Shown here piece after piece: positions 46,655-58,606 of a stretch of 64,000 bases of DNA. Positions within the stretch are counted from its first letter, which is position 1. Each line of letters begins with the position of its first letter. The notes beneath the pieces were generated by a model. The model did not search any database, had not been told where the DNA came from, and saw only the letters and a program-made list of their open reading frames with translations. This DNA comes from Rhea pennata (lineage: Eukaryota > Chordata > Aves > Rheiformes > Rheidae): contig NC_084675.1 of assembly GCF_028389875.1 (NCBI RefSeq), forward strand, positions 24,452,412-24,516,411, given 5' to 3'. The position numbers and the translations under genes were made by a program.

Positions 46655-47164
46655 GTAACTCTCGACAGTGACTGTTAGTTATTTCGGCCTCCCGGAGGCA
46701 GCGCTGAGGCCCAAGCAAGCCGTTCCTACCCCGTGGGTATCGCTAGCGGCATCTGCCTTAGTTTTGCTTTGGTCGTTTCTGTTTTGTTTTGTTATCGTAC
46801 GCGCATAGATAGAAGGGGAAAGATGTGATGCTTCTGAGATTAATTGCCGCGGCCGAAGTAGAAGAGACCAGGAAAACGTAAGCAAGCTGAAGTAATAAAA
46901 TCAAACGGAACCGGCTGAGAGCTGTCCCCGTCTCCCCCAAAGGAAAACCCATTCCTCCTGACTAGGCAGGATCGCCGTTGAGAGCAATCGGAATAATAGA
47001 TGACCAACGTGTAACGGGAGGCCTGTGCACCTCACGAACAAGTCTGCTCCGTACGTGTATTTCTGGGTGCGTGACTTTGTATGTCTACAAAACATCCCGT
47101 TTTAAAAGCTGCAGGGCAGCAAATCGTTATCTTCGGGGAACGATGGTCAAGCGGCCAGAGTTAC

Positions 47165-47246
47165 GGGAGAGGGAGAGAGAGGGAGAGAGAAAAGGAAAGA
47201 GGGGGAGAGAGAAAAACAGAGAGAGAGGGGGAGAGAGAGAGAGAAA
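47165..47246. repeat. GA-rich purine tract, unit A
   Basis: About 80 bp of GGGAGA/GAGAGA. It differs from the unit B tract by two base changes near 47176-47185. Confidence 0.85.
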
Positions 47247-50200
47247 GCGTGCGCCCTGTAAATCGAAGAGGTCGTTTTCGGAGGGCTCAGTTAGCGCAAC
47301 CCGCAGTTAGTTACCTGGCAATGGTATCTGGGGGAGGAGGAAGACAGTAGGTGGAGGAAACGTTAAAGCCTCGTGGAATGAATTAGCATCTCCTGCCCGC
47401 AAATTCCTAGGACAAGGCGAGCCTTTTCCAGTAATGCTTTCCGCATCTGGTGACTCTGTGGGAGCAGCACCGTCAGAAAAGAGCGGTAAGGGAAAGCGGG
47501 TGCCAACGGCACCGTCCTCGCGTCCCCTTTGGGGCCGGAATGCAAATTCTCTGGCTGTGAGAAAGACCGTTTAGCAGCGCCCTGGGCTGTAACTGTCTCT
47601 GAGACTTCTCCCTTTGATAGCACAGAGGCGGTCCAACGCGCTCAGGTCCCTCTGAAGTGGTAACGCCAGGCATAGGACTAGACAGCAGGGGATCATCTAT
47701 CCGAGCGGCACGATGAGCACTAACCTTAACGAGCAGGGGGTTACTGTGCAAGTGTTACAGGAAGGGGGTGTTGCGCGTGTCTGCATTGACCGAGGGGCAG
47801 AGCACGGTTGCGCCAAAAAATGCGGACAGAGGAGGTTTCTGACAGATTAATCTCTAGCGGCTACTTAGTCTAACTTCCCTTTCGCAGCAAACCCGAGTGT
47901 CGTCGTAGCTCCCAAAGCAGGGCTGGGGGAAGCGGTACCTGCGGGTTGCGCGTTCTCGTTTACCTTGCGTGCGTGCGTGTGCGTGCACGCGTGTTTGCGT
48001 TAGAGCTGCTTTTGTGCTTAGAAGCACCTTTGGATTCTTACGATTTTCTGCAGAGCTTTGCTTTGCTCCGTACTTTTGTAGGGTGATGGATTTTACGGTG
48101 CCTGCATCGACAAGTGCTGGCTGGCTAAGTTACAATGTCCCAAGGGAGACCCTTAGGCGAGGCCGAGGCGCGCGGGGAGGGAGCCTGCCGGAAGAACGTC
48201 GCCCGGGAGGGGTCGCTGGCCTCGAGCTGTTGGCGCTGATGCGCGTGGCTCGTTCTGTCGGACGCAGAGAGGTTGCGGAAACTTTAGCTTGGCTTTACGC
48301 TGTACGGCGGTAGTATTTTTGTGTTTCTAAATTGCGTTAATCCTCGGCATTCTGAACAGCAGGGAACGACGACGGGCTGTCGTGAGGAACTGCAGGCTGC
48401 CGCCCTCCGACCTCGGCAGGTGATGCGTCGAGAGCAGCCGGGAGAATCCGAATGCCGGTTTTGGCAGGTTCTCTGCCCGGTGCTGACGAGGAGCCTTTGA
48501 CAGTAGGAGGGTTGGCAGCGTCCGTACCTGAACCGTGGAGTAGTAAGCTGCAGTTCACTGACCAGCAAAGGAGGCGGGGCGGGGGGGGGGGGGTTGGGGT
48601 AGTGACCGGTGTCCCGGTCGCTATGGCACTGCTGTTGCTAGCAGAGCCACCAGGTCTGTGTGAAGCCTTAGGTGCCTGCTTGGAGCAGTGTTTTGGTCTG
48701 CTCACCTGGAAGAAGCAGCGAGGCCTAAAATGAGACTTCGTTGCGGCTACATGGGTAAGCTGCGACCCCACGTGTCTTTGCCTTGCTTTGCTGCCTCATG
48801 TCGTAAGAGCGACTTGGGAATAAAAACCGCTTACGGGAGTGCTTAAGGGAGGATCTGCGTTCTGCCCAGCTTAGGGAGCTATAGCGAAAGCTTGGGGGAG
48901 GGGAGGGGAGGGGAGAGCACTGAACTGAGAATCTCCCAGTGACCTCGGTGGCTTGATTTGTTTGCAGGACAGTGGTCTGAGGGCGGGCAACTTGAAGCGG
49001 AGCAGCTCAGCCCATTTTGGTGATACCGTTTTAAGGACAGACCGGGCGGTGGGGGCGGTCTGGGAGAGTTTCAGACAGGACAGGAAAGAGCAAGGAGGGT
49101 TTGAGAGCGTGGACGAACCAGGTGCCCAGGGTACTGAAGTTGTTAACGGCTGAGAGCATTTGGGGTTAAGCATCTGAAAGGGGTTAGCGCACGAGGAGTA
49201 GTCAAATCCCGTGACGGAACACAAGGCTCCTCTCCAGCCTGGGCCTGTGCGTGCGCCCCGGCTCTTGCGGACGCCCCGGAGCTGTAGGCAAACAGGCGAG
49301 CAGCCCGGCGGGCGAGCGGGCTCGGAGCGTGGCCAGGGCTGTCCGTGCTGTGCGGATCCGTGCGCTTCCGTTCCCCGTCTCCTCGTCCAGCCCGCCCTCC
49401 TTTGGGTTTGTAACCTTCCCCTGCACCCAGCGTTCGGCTCTGCGCGCAGACCTCAGGGCTGGGCTTCGTGCGGCCCAGGCCCGCGCCACCGAGACCGGCG
49501 ATGGGACGGGCGAGCCGAGCGCTGGGCAACGAGCGTCCTGCAGGGCTCAAGCCTGGCGCAGGGCAGAAGCACGCAGAGCTCAGGCGTCGTCCTCTCCGTT
49601 CTCAGAGCTGAGTGCTCTCCCTGAAGGCGAAAGCGGAAGGGGTAGGTCGTCGGCTACTCGGACACCTGCCGCGTCAAGGGCGGCAGCGGGAGCTGACCCC
49701 TCCCCGACGGACGGACGGACGCCGGTGATGACTCTTCGGGTGTCACAAGGTAAGGGAAAGCGTGCCCGCATGCAGCTCGGTGGCAGGCTCGCTCCCAGGT
49801 GGTGTTTCTGCACGGCAAAACAATAAACGGTTGCTTTAATTCTTTGCGCTCGTGCCTGTGGTTCTGGCTGTGCCTTTGCCATGAGGACGATGCCCGGGGG
49901 GAGAGGCTTACGCGTTGCGCCTGGGGCCGGGAGCCGGCGGCCGAGCCCCTTGCGCTTCGGAGCGCCTGCAGTTCCCGGGGAACTCGGTGCCGTTGACGGG
50001 GCCGTGGGCAATCGCCCTTGCGTGGCCTGGGCCCTCGGGACGCTGGCCGGGGGGCGATTCCCATCGTGGCGGGGGCAGCCAGGGCCCCTCCAGGGCCGCT
50101 GCGTGAGGGCGCCGGGCTGCTCCCTGGCGGGGCCGGGGCCAGGGCCTGCGTGCCTGGAGCTGGGAGCGCCCGTGGGGAGGGGGAGAGCCTGCGGGCGCCG

Positions 50201-50406
50201 TGCCGTCAGCCGCGCTGAGCCCTGTGAGGTGCCTAATGGTGTGCCCCCGAGGCCCTTTTCCTGTGTGTTTTGGTTTGCCCCAGAGCCCCGCGTTCGCCCT
50301 CTGGTGCCCTCGGGAGCCTTCAGTTCACGGTTTGGGCTGCCCCCAAGGCCCCCACGTGCCTCAGGGCCCCGCGTTTGCTTTGCGGCACGCGCCAAGGTTC
50401 TCCGTT

Positions 50407-51175
50407 TAGCTTTGTCGTCTGCCACAGAGTTTGGCGAGTGCGCCCCAGGGCCCTCCTTTTGGCTTTTGGTGCCGCCAGAATTGTTCTGTTTGCTCTGTCA
50501 TTGCATTATAATATACATACATACATATATATATAAATATATATAATGTGTGTGTGTGTGTGTATATGTATATATACACACACACAAAACACATTGCACC
50601 CGCAGCTCCCTCTTTGTTCCTTTGTGCCCTGAATGCCCCTTTTAGCTCCCTGTGTGCCCCAGGGCTCTCCCTTGAGCTTTTGAGAAGCTGCTCTCAGGAG
50701 TCTGGGGGGCCTCTGGTGTCCTGGCAGTCCCAGCTGTTCCTGATGGCCTGCAGCTCTGGGCACTTGGCTGTGAGAAGTCCCAGGTGGCGCCTGTTGGGTG
50801 GATTGCAAGGGCAGGAAATGGGTACATGCTGTGCGCTGAGTCTGCATTTGGTATAAATTCATGTCAGGGTTGGTCCAGGACAATGGAGCTGCTGCCACAC
50901 ACTGCCTGCTGGGACCAGAATGTTAGCTTTGTCGTCTGCCGCAGAGTTTGGCGAGTGCGCCCCAGGGCCGCCCTCCTGCCTTTCGGTGCCGCCAGAATTG
51001 TTCCGCTCTGTCGTCGCCTTTTCTCTACTTTTGTGGCCCCCACAGGTCCCGCTCGGTTCCCTTGTGCCCCGAGCGCTCCCTTTTGCTCCCTGTGCGCTCC
51101 AGGGCTCTGCCTTGAGCTTTCAGGGAGCCGCTCCCGGGAGCGGGGGTGCCTCTGGTGCCCTGGGAGCCCCCGCCG
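50407..51175 (+). repeat. Internal duplication, unit A
   Basis: The segment from TAGCTTTGTCGTCTGCC (50407) through GCCGCCAGAATTGTTC to GGTGTCCTGGCAG (about 50735) recurs from 50924 to about 51175 at reduced identity. The first copy carries an AT/GT microsatellite (50508-50588) that the second lacks. 50220-50400 adds further degenerate ~40-bp-phased pieces of the type GTGCCC.AGGGCC. Confidence 0.75.
50508..50588. repeat. AT/GT microsatellite, unit A
   Basis: TATACATACATATATA passes to (GT)n and then (CA)n. The two ends are complementary and could form a hairpin. Unit B has one more GT. Confidence 0.85.
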
Positions 51176-51830
51176 TCCCCGCCGGGGCTGAGGGCCGTTG
51201 CTGCCGCCCCCTTGCCGACGGGCTGCGGCTGCGGGAGCCGGGGCTTGGAGGCGGCCCGGGTGGGGCCGGGGGGGCTGCTGGCGATGGCGGGGGTGGGCCC
51301 TGGCCAGGAGCGGAGCAGCGTTTGGGGCGAGCTGGCGCCGGGGCCGGTCCGGGAGCTGGGAACCGGGGTGCGGAGCAGCACCCGCTCGAAGCGGCAGGGC
51401 GGCTGCAGCGCGGAGGAGGTGAGGGGTGTCGGGAGGGGGCGGTCCGCGCCGCGGGTCCGGCGCGTGCCCCGGCGGATGGGAACGTGCGGGGCAGGGCGGG
51501 GGCACAAGCGGTGCGCGCTGGGGGGGGCGGGGGGGGGGCTGCGGGAGGGCAGGGGGTGCGCCGGGGCTGTGGAGGGCGGGGAGAAAGGGGGTGCGCGCGG
51601 GGTGTGGGGGGAGCGCAAGAGGGGGGCGTCTTGGGCCAGCTGGGGGTCGCGTGTGGGAGCGGGAGGAGGGAGCTGAGGGGAAGCCCTAGGCAGGATTGCG
51701 GGGAAGGGGCGGAGGCAGTGTCGGAACTGCCGCGGGTCCGGTCGCGGGAGCGCCGGAAGGTATTGGGGGACGGGGCGGGACGGGCCGGCCATAGGGTCAA
51801 AGTTATTGGAGCGTTGCGCGGCGGCCGCGC

Positions 51831-52264
51831 GGCACGCCGGGAGCGGTAGTCTTCAGACACTGGGCTTCCGGTCCGCCATCTTCGTGCCTCGCGGCACACC
51901 GGGAGCGGTAGTCTTCCGACACTGGGCTTCCGGTCCGCCATCTTCGTGCCGCGCGGCACGCCGGGAGCGGTAGTCTTCCGACACTGGGCTTCCGGTCCGC
52001 CATCTTCGTGCCGCGCGGCACGCCGGGAGCGGTAGTCTTCCGACACTGGGCTTCCGGTCCGCCATCTTCGTGCCGCGCGGCACGCCGGGAGCGGTAGTCT
52101 TCCGACACTGGGCTTCCGGTCCGCCATCTTCGTGCCGCGCCGCACGCCGGGAGCGGTAGTCTTCCGACACTGGGCTTCCGGTCCGCCATCTTCCTGCCGC
52201 ACGGCGTGCCGGCAGCGGTAGTTCTTTCGCCGCTGCGCTACCGCGCGGCCATATTACTCGGGTG
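51831..52264 (-). repeat. 62-bp ZNF143/ETS/YY1 minisatellite, unit A
   Basis: Six copies start at 51831, 51893, 51955, 52017, 52079 and 52141, each 62 bp and almost identical. A degenerate seventh follows (52203-52264), in which YY1 (ATGGCCGC) and ACTACCGCTGCC remain. Minus-strand order in each copy is YY1 AAGATGGCGG, ETS ACCGGAAGC, ZNF143-like ACTACCGCTCCCGGC-TGCC. Frames read through it give the repeating RRWRTGSPVSEDYRSR-type peptides, which are artefacts of the repeat. Confidence 0.92.
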
Positions 52265-52281
52265 CGCGTTACTGCGGGGCA

Positions 52282-52600
52282 GCGCATGCGCACGGCGTTC
52301 CGCCGTACTCACAGCTGCCCTCGCCTGTCGATAAAGCGGTATTGCAACAGATATGGCAGTCGCTCGCGCACTGCGTTCCGCCGCGCTCACCACTGCCCTC
52401 GAGGGTCGAAAAAGCAGGCGCGCAACTGACGCGGGAAAGCGCCTACGCCCTGCCCGCTGCAGTGCTCGTTATCGTCCCCGCGTTTCGAGAATGCTGGACT
52501 GCACCCGAAACGGCGCCGCGCATGCGCACTGCCTCCCGCCCCGCTCTCTGCTGCCCTCGCCTGTCCGTATTGCGGTACTGCACCCGAGACTGCACCGCTC
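52282..52600 (+). repeat. NRF1-bearing ~75-80-bp repeats, unit A
   Basis: Four degenerate copies with the core CTCACTGCTGCCCTCGCGTGTCG. Perfect NRF1 decamers GCGCATGCGC lie at 52282-52291 and 52518-52527, and another at 52782-52791 just outside the repeat. Confidence 0.75.
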
Positions 52601-53250
52601 GGGGCGAGCCCCGCGGGGCCGCGGCGCCCTGCGGCTCGCACGCGGGAGCCGCGAGAGCCGCCCCGGCTCTCGCCTCCTCCCCGCTCCCGCCGCCCCTCCC
52701 GCCGCGGCCGCAGCCGCAGCCGGCGCGTGCGCGGTGCTCGACCGCCGGGCCGCTGCTGCGGCTGCGCCCGGTTGGCGGGCGGCGCATGCGCGGCGCCGGG
52801 GAGCAGCATGGCGGCGAGCAGGGACGGAGCTTTCGCGCGGCGGCGGCGGCGGGCTGAGGCTCCGTGAGGTGGAGGAGCGGGGGGTGCCCGTGAGGCGAGC
52901 GCGCCCCTTCGGGTGGCCGCGGGTGTCGGGCTGCCGCCTGCTCGCTGAGGCCGTGGCTGCGCGGAGGCGGCGGTGCGGGGCTCGGGGCGGCGGGGGCTGG
53001 GGCCCGGCTCGGCCCCGCCGGGAGCGCCGGGCGGGGTCTGCGCGGCGCCGCGTGTGCCACAGCGCGGGTCCGACTCCCCCCTCGCCACGTGTCGCCTTTA
53101 GGGCCCCGGCTCCTGCCCAGCTGCTCGGGACGCAGCCCGGAGGAGCGGGGCCGCAGGCGGGCCCCGGAGCGCTGCTGAGTCCCGGGAGGCTTGAACCCTC
53201 TGCGCCAAACCGGCCGAAGGAGAACTCGGGTCGGGCGCGGTGAGCGCAGC
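52600..53250 (+). promoter_or_regulatory. CpG island core of unit A
   Basis: Extremely CpG- and GC-rich. It contains an NRF1 site at 52782 and, 16 bp after it, ATGGCGGCGAGC at 52808, a YY1-like start region. That ATG opens only a 19-codon frame. It looks like a TATA-less promoter with a transcription start nearby. Confidence 0.6.
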
Positions 53251-53951
53251 CCCAAGTCATTCGCTTGAGAAGCGTGGCCGGGCAAGCGAGCGGATGGGTA
53301 GAAGAAAGAGGCTCCCAGACGCCCTGAGGGCCCCCCCCCCCCCCCGCCAGGCACAGCCTGAAGAATGTTGACGGGTGACGGCACAGCTGCCAAACCGATT
53401 TTTTCTCTCTCTTCGCCTGAGCCGCCTCTCAGAACTCTCTGTAGGCGCAAGATGCGGCTGGTCTGGGATAACTGCGCTGTGCGCAGTGCTTCAGGGGAGC
53501 ATTAACATAAAACCGCAGGCTAAGGAGTCGCCTAGTAAAATAAAAGGCTCGGGAAAAGCCTAAGAGAGCACTGATGGGCCCTGGGAAGCCCCAGGGATGC
53601 TACAGAAAAGAGCCTGGCTTTTTTCAGGCACCTCCTCAGAGCAGAGAAATGGCTTACTCCGGCCTGCGGGAGAACGGGTGCTATTAATAACCGCCTTTCT
53701 TTACCACGGGCATTGCGAAAGCAGAAGGGACTAGAGAGGATGCGTAGCAGGTTATGGACTCTCTGCAAAGTTTAAGCGAACAACAGTCCCCTCTTAAAGT
53801 AGAACCGGTTTTCTCCTAAGTAATAGATGAACGTGGTTGTGAGTAACGTGAAGAGAAGCGGTTGTGGCTGTCACCCTCAGGGCCTCGGGGAAGTAGTGTC
53901 TAAAACCTGATACCCTCGTGGCCTCACCAGCCTTCTTGGTCTGTCTGGCAG

Positions 53952-54078
53952 GGTAGTCCCCGGAAGGGGGCATCTCCAAGAGAAGCGGCTAGACCCAGCG
54001 ACCCAGCCGTTCGCTTTGGTCGCCACCTGTGAGGCGAGCATCCGAGCGCAACGGGAGTCCGGGAGCTGTATCAAAAAG
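53952..54078 (+). other. Exon-like segment in unit A
   Basis: The acceptor is ggtctgtctggcag and the donor AAAAG/gtaata. An open frame of 113 codons (53911-54252) covers it but has no ATG start, and unit B breaks that frame by a one-base deletion near 62033, so coding is not supported. Confidence 0.3.
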
Positions 54079-54497
54079 GTAATAGGTCTGAAAGAGAGAC
54101 CGGCACATCAAGTGCTGTCGCTCTTCCGTGTAGTTAAGGGCCGAGAGAATTCTCGGTTAAGCGCGTGCGTGCAAGGGTTTGAGAAAGGATGCGGAGCAGT
54201 AACGATAATACCGAAGCGGAATAAAAACAAGGTTTCACGGAAGGCGGCGTAGGTAAGTGTCAGGTGATGCGCCTGCCTGTCTAATAACCTAGCCCTGTCG
54301 GCTGTAGGCAGCGTTTCCAAACAGTTTACCCAGTACTGTGTGATACAAAGTGCTGTATTAAGTCCTTTCCTTTAAAGGAGGGGGGGGGGGGGGGAGGGGA
54401 GGGAGAAAAAAACAGGAACACAGTAAAGAGAAAAAGAACGCGCGTAAGTCTAAGCCTTTCATTGCCAGCAAAATGCCAGTTTCTCTCTTTGTTACAG

Positions 54498-54670
54498 AGC
54501 TGGAACCAACGATAGCAAATGCTGACGGAGAGGGAAGCCGGACAAGCGGCACGTAGGGGATTAATACCTAAGGGACGGGGTTGAAACGAGGAGGCAGAAA
54601 CGCAGCGGACCCTCGGTATCCCCAGCAGCGGCCACGGTAGCAGCAGGTGTTCCGCCACGGGCAAGTCAAG
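54498..54670 (+). other. Exon-like block across the A/B junction
   Basis: It is preceded by tttctctctttgttacag and followed by CAAG/gtaact, so it has good splice signals at both ends (173 nt). One frame reads ELEPTIANADGEGSRTSGT then TAG. This is the same block that is fused to the minisatellite at 46490. It could be an exon of a repeat transcript. Confidence 0.4.
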
Positions 54671-55180
54671 GTAACTCTCGACAGTGACTGTTAGTTATTT
54701 CGGCCTCCCGGAGGCAGCGCTGAGGCCCAAGCAAGCCGTTCCTACCCCGTGGGTATCGCTAGCGGCATCTGCCTTAGTTTTGCTTTGGTCGTTTCTGTTT
54801 TGTTTTGTTATCGTACGCGCATAGATAGAAGGGGAAAGATGTGATGCTTCTGAGATTAATTGCCGCGGCCGAAGTAGAAGAGACCAGGAAAACGTAAGCA
54901 AGCTGAAGTAATAAAATCAAACGGAACCGGCTGAGAGCTGTCCCCGTCTCCCCCAAAGGAAAACCCATTCCTCCTGACTAGGCAGGATCGCCGTTGAGAG
55001 CAATCGGAATAATAGATGACCAACGTGTAACGGGAGGCCTGTGCACCTCACGAACAAGTCTGCTCCGTACGTGTATTTCTGGGTGCGTGACTTTGTATGT
55101 CTACAAAACATCCCGTTTTAAAAGCTGCAGGGCAGCAAATCGTTATCTTCGGGGAACGATGGTCAAGCGGCCAGAGTTAC

Positions 55181-55262
55181 GGGAGAGGGAGAGAGAGAAA
55201 GAGAGAAAAGGAAAGAGGGGGAGAGAGAAAAACAGAGAGAGAGGGGGAGAGAGAGAGAGAAA
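55181..55262. repeat. GA-rich purine tract, unit B
   Basis: Counterpart of 47165-47246, with GAAAGAGAG in place of GGGAGAGAG. Confidence 0.85.
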
Positions 55263-58200
55263 GCGTGCGCCCTGTAAATCGAAGAGGTCGTTTTCGGAGG
55301 GCTCAGTTAGCGCAACCCGCAGTTAGTTACCTGGCAATGGTATCTGGGGGAGGAGGAAGACAGTAGGTGGAGGAAACGTTAAAGCCTCGTGGAATGAATT
55401 AGCATCTCCTGCCCGCAAATTCCTAGGACAAGGCGAGCCTTTTCCAGTAATGCTTTCCGCATCTGGTGACTCTGTGGGAGCAGCACCGTCAGAAAAGAGC
55501 GGTAAGGGAAAGCGGGTGCCAACGGCACCGTCCTCGCGTCCCCTTTGGGGCCGGAATGCAAATTCTCTGGCTGTGAGAAAGACCGTTTAGCAGCGCCCTG
55601 GGCTGTAACTGTCTCTGAGACTTCTCCCTTTGATAGCACAGAGGCGGTCCAACGCGCTCAGGTCCCTCTGAAGTGGTAACGCCAGGCATAGGACTAGACA
55701 GCAGGGGATCATCTATCCGAGCGGCACGATGAGCACTAACCTTAACGAGCAGGGGGTTACTGTGCAAGTGTTACAGGAAGGGGGTGTTGCGCGTGTCTGC
55801 ATTGACCGAGGGGCAGAGCACGGTTGCGCCAAAAAATGCGGACAGAGGAGGTTTCTGACAGATTAATCTCTAGCGGCTACTTAGTCTAACTTCCCTTTCG
55901 CAGCAAACCCGAGTGTCGTCGTAGCTCCCAAAGCAGGGCTGGGGGAAGCGGTACCTGCGGGTTGCGCGTTCTCGTTTACCTTGCGTGCGTGCGTGTGCGT
56001 GCACGCGTGTTTGCGTTAGAGCTGCTTTTGTGCTTAGAAGCACCTTTGGATTCTTACGATTTTCTGCAGAGCTTTGCTTTGCTCCGTACTTTTGTAGGGT
56101 GATGGATTTTACGGTGCCTGCATCGACAAGTGCTGGCTGGCTAAGTTACAATGTCCCAAGGGAGACCCTTAGGCGAGGCCGAGGCGCGCGGGGAGGGAGC
56201 CTGCCGGAAGAACGTCGCCCGGGAGGGGTCGCTGGCCTCGAGCTGTTGGCGCTGATGCGCGTGGCTCGTTCTGTCGGACGCAGAGAGGTTGCGGAAACTT
56301 TAGCTTGGCTTTACGCTGTACGGCGGTAGTATTTTTGTGTTTCTAAATTGCGTTAATCCTCGGCATTCTGAACAGCAGGGAACGACGACGGGCTGTCGTG
56401 AGGAACTGCAGGCTGCCGCCCTCCGACCTCGGCAGGTGATGCGTCGAGAGCAGCCGGGAGAATCCGAATGCCGGTTTTGGCAGGTTCTCTGCCCGGTGCT
56501 GACGAGGAGCCTTTGACAGTAGGAGGGTTGGCAGCGTCCGTACCTGAACCGTGGAGTAGTAAGCTGCAGTTCACTGACCAGCAAAGGAGGCGGGGCGGGG
56601 GGGGGGGGTTGGGGTAGTGACCGGTGTCCCGGTCGCTATGGCACTGCTGTTGCTAGCAGAGCCACCAGGTCTGTGTGAAGCCTTAGGTGCCTGCTTGGAG
56701 CAGTGTTTTGGTCTGCTCACCTGGAAGAAGCAGCGAGGCCTAAAATGAGACTTCGTTGCGGCTACATGGGTAAGCTGCGACCCCACGTGTCTTTGCCTTG
56801 CTTTGCTGCCTCATGTCGTAAGAGCGACTTGGAATAAAAACCGCTTACGGGAGTGCTTAAGGGAGGATCTGCGTTCTGCCCAGCTTAGGGAGCTATAGCG
56901 AAAGCTTGGGGGAGGGGAGGGGAGGGGAGAGCACTGAACTGAGAATCTCCCAGTGACCTCGGTGGCTTGATTTGTTTGCAGGACAGTGGTCTGAGGGCGG
57001 GCAACTTGAAGCGGAGCAGCTCAGCCCATTTTGGTGATACCGTTTTAAGGACAGACCGGGCGGTGGGGGCGGTCTGGGAGAGTTTCAGACAGGACAGGAA
57101 AGAGCAAGGAGGGTTTGAGAGCGTGGACGAACCAGGTGCCCAGGGTACTGAAGTTGTTAACGGCTGAGAGCATTTGGGGTTAAGCATCTGAAAGGGGTTA
57201 GCGCACGAGGAGTAGTCAAATCCCGTGACGGAACACAAGGCTCCTCTCCAGCCTGGGCCTGTGCGTGCGCCCCGGCTCTTGCGGACGCCCCGGAGCTGTA
57301 GGCAAACAGGCGAGCAGCCCGGCGGGCGAGCGGGCTCGGAGCGTGGCCAGGGCTGTCCGTGCTGTGCGGATCCGTGCGCTTCCGTTCCCCGTCTCCTCGT
57401 CCAGCCCGCCCTCCTTTGGGTTTGTAACCTTCCCCTGCACCCAGCGTTCGGCTCTGCGCGCAGACCTCAGGGCTGGGCTTCGTGCGGCCCAGGCCCGCGC
57501 CACCGAGACCGGCGATGGGACGGGCGAGCCGAGCGCTGGGCAACGAGCGTCCTGCAGGGCTCAAGCCTGGCGCAGGGCAGAAGCACGCAGAGCTCAGGCG
57601 TCGTCCTCTCCGTTCTCAGAGCTGAGTGCTCTCCCTGAAGGCGAAAGCGGAAGGGGTAGGTCGTCGGCTACTCGGACACCTGCCGCGTCAAGGGCGGCAG
57701 CGGGAGCTGACCCCTCCCCGACGGACGGACGGACGCCGGTGATGACTCTTCGGGTGTCACAAGGTAAGGGAAAGCGTGCCCGCATGCAGCTCGGTGGCAG
57801 GCTCGCTCCCAGGTGGTGTTTCTGCACGGCAAAACAATAAACGGTTGCTTTAATTCTTTGCGCTCGTGCCTGTGGTTCTGGCTGTGCCTTTGCCATGAGG
57901 ACGATGCCCGGGGGGAGAGGCTTACGCGTTGCGCCTGGGGCCGGGAGCCGGCGGCCGAGCCCCTTGCGCTTCGGAGCGCCTGCAGTTCCCGGGGAACTCG
58001 GTGCCGTTGACGGGGCCGTGGGCAATCGCCCTTGCGTGGCCTGGGCCCTCGGGACGCTGGCCGGGGGGCGATTCCCATCGTGGCGGGGGCAGCCAGGGCC
58101 CCTCCAGGGCCGCTGCGTGAGGGCGCCGGGCTGCTCCCTGGCGGGGCCGGGGCCAGGGCCTGCGTGCCTGGAGCTGGGAGCGCCCGTGGGGAGGGGGAGA

Positions 58201-58523
58201 GCCTGCGGGCGCCGTGCCGTCAGCCGCGCTGAGCCCTGTGAGGTGCCTAATGGTGTGCCCCCGAGGCCCTTTTCCTGTGTGTTTTGGTTTGCCCCAGAGC
58301 CCCGCGTTCGCCCTCTGGTGCCCTCGGGAGCCTTCAGTTCACGGTTTGGGCTGCCCCCAAGGCCCCCACGTGCCTCAGGGCCCCGCGTTTGCTTTGCGGC
58401 ACGCGCCAAGGTTCTCCGTTTAGCTTTGTCGTCTGCCACAGGGTTTGGCGAGTGCGCCCCAGGGCCCTCCTTTTGGCTTTTGGTGCCGCCAGAATTGTTC
58501 TGTTTGCTCTGTCATTGCATTAT

Positions 58524-58606
58524 AATATACATACATACATATATATATAAATATATATAATGTGTGTGTGTGTGTGTGTATATGTATATATACACACACA
58601 CAAAAC
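58524..58606. repeat. AT/GT microsatellite, unit B
   Basis: Counterpart of 50508-50588, longer by one GT. Confidence 0.85.

Larger units (their letters stand above)
46490..54505 (+). repeat. 8-kb macrosatellite unit A
   Basis: An 8,016-bp unit whose sequence restarts at 54506 and again at 62523. Units A and B differ by roughly a dozen small changes seen by eye (for example one G lost near 48818, a GAG to GGG change at 50435, GT-repeat length, homopolymer lengths). Layout: exon-like block with donor (to 46654), purine tract, mixed low-CpG sequence, GC-rich ~40-bp-phased repeats (50.2-51.2 kb), 62-bp promoter minisatellite (51831-52264), NRF1 repeats (52282-52600), CpG island to about 53.25 kb, then AT-richer DNA. 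No known protein was recognised in any frame; long frames are GC-rich by-products present on both strands. Confidence 0.93.

Noticed and set aside
46700-49200. Possible endogenous retrovirus inside the 8-kb unit
   Set aside because: I looked for gag zinc knuckles, protease, reverse transcriptase and integrase motifs, a primer-binding site and paired LTRs and saw none convincing.
51120-52293. Long minus-strand open frames with repeating RRWRTGSPVSEDYRSR-type peptides (also 46.2-46.5, 59.8-60.3 kb)
   Set aside because: 62 is not a multiple of 3, so the repeat reads through all three frames in turn and yields three cycling peptides. They reflect a stop-free GC-rich minisatellite with promoter motifs, not a protein.
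52808-52867. Start codon ATGGCGGCGAGC as first exon of a protein-coding gene
   Set aside because: Only 19 codons to TGA, and the arginine-rich peptide is not recognised. The ATGGCGGC is better explained as a YY1-type start-site motif.
52353-53450. Long open frames on both strands in the CpG island core of the units (up to 335 codons)
   Set aside because: Stops are rare at this GC content. Frames overlap on both strands with alanine/arginine/proline/glycine-rich low-complexity translations and no domain.
53911-54252. 113-codon frame covering an exon-like segment in unit A
   Set aside because: There is no ATG start, and unit B has a one-base deletion that breaks it. The product resembles no known family.
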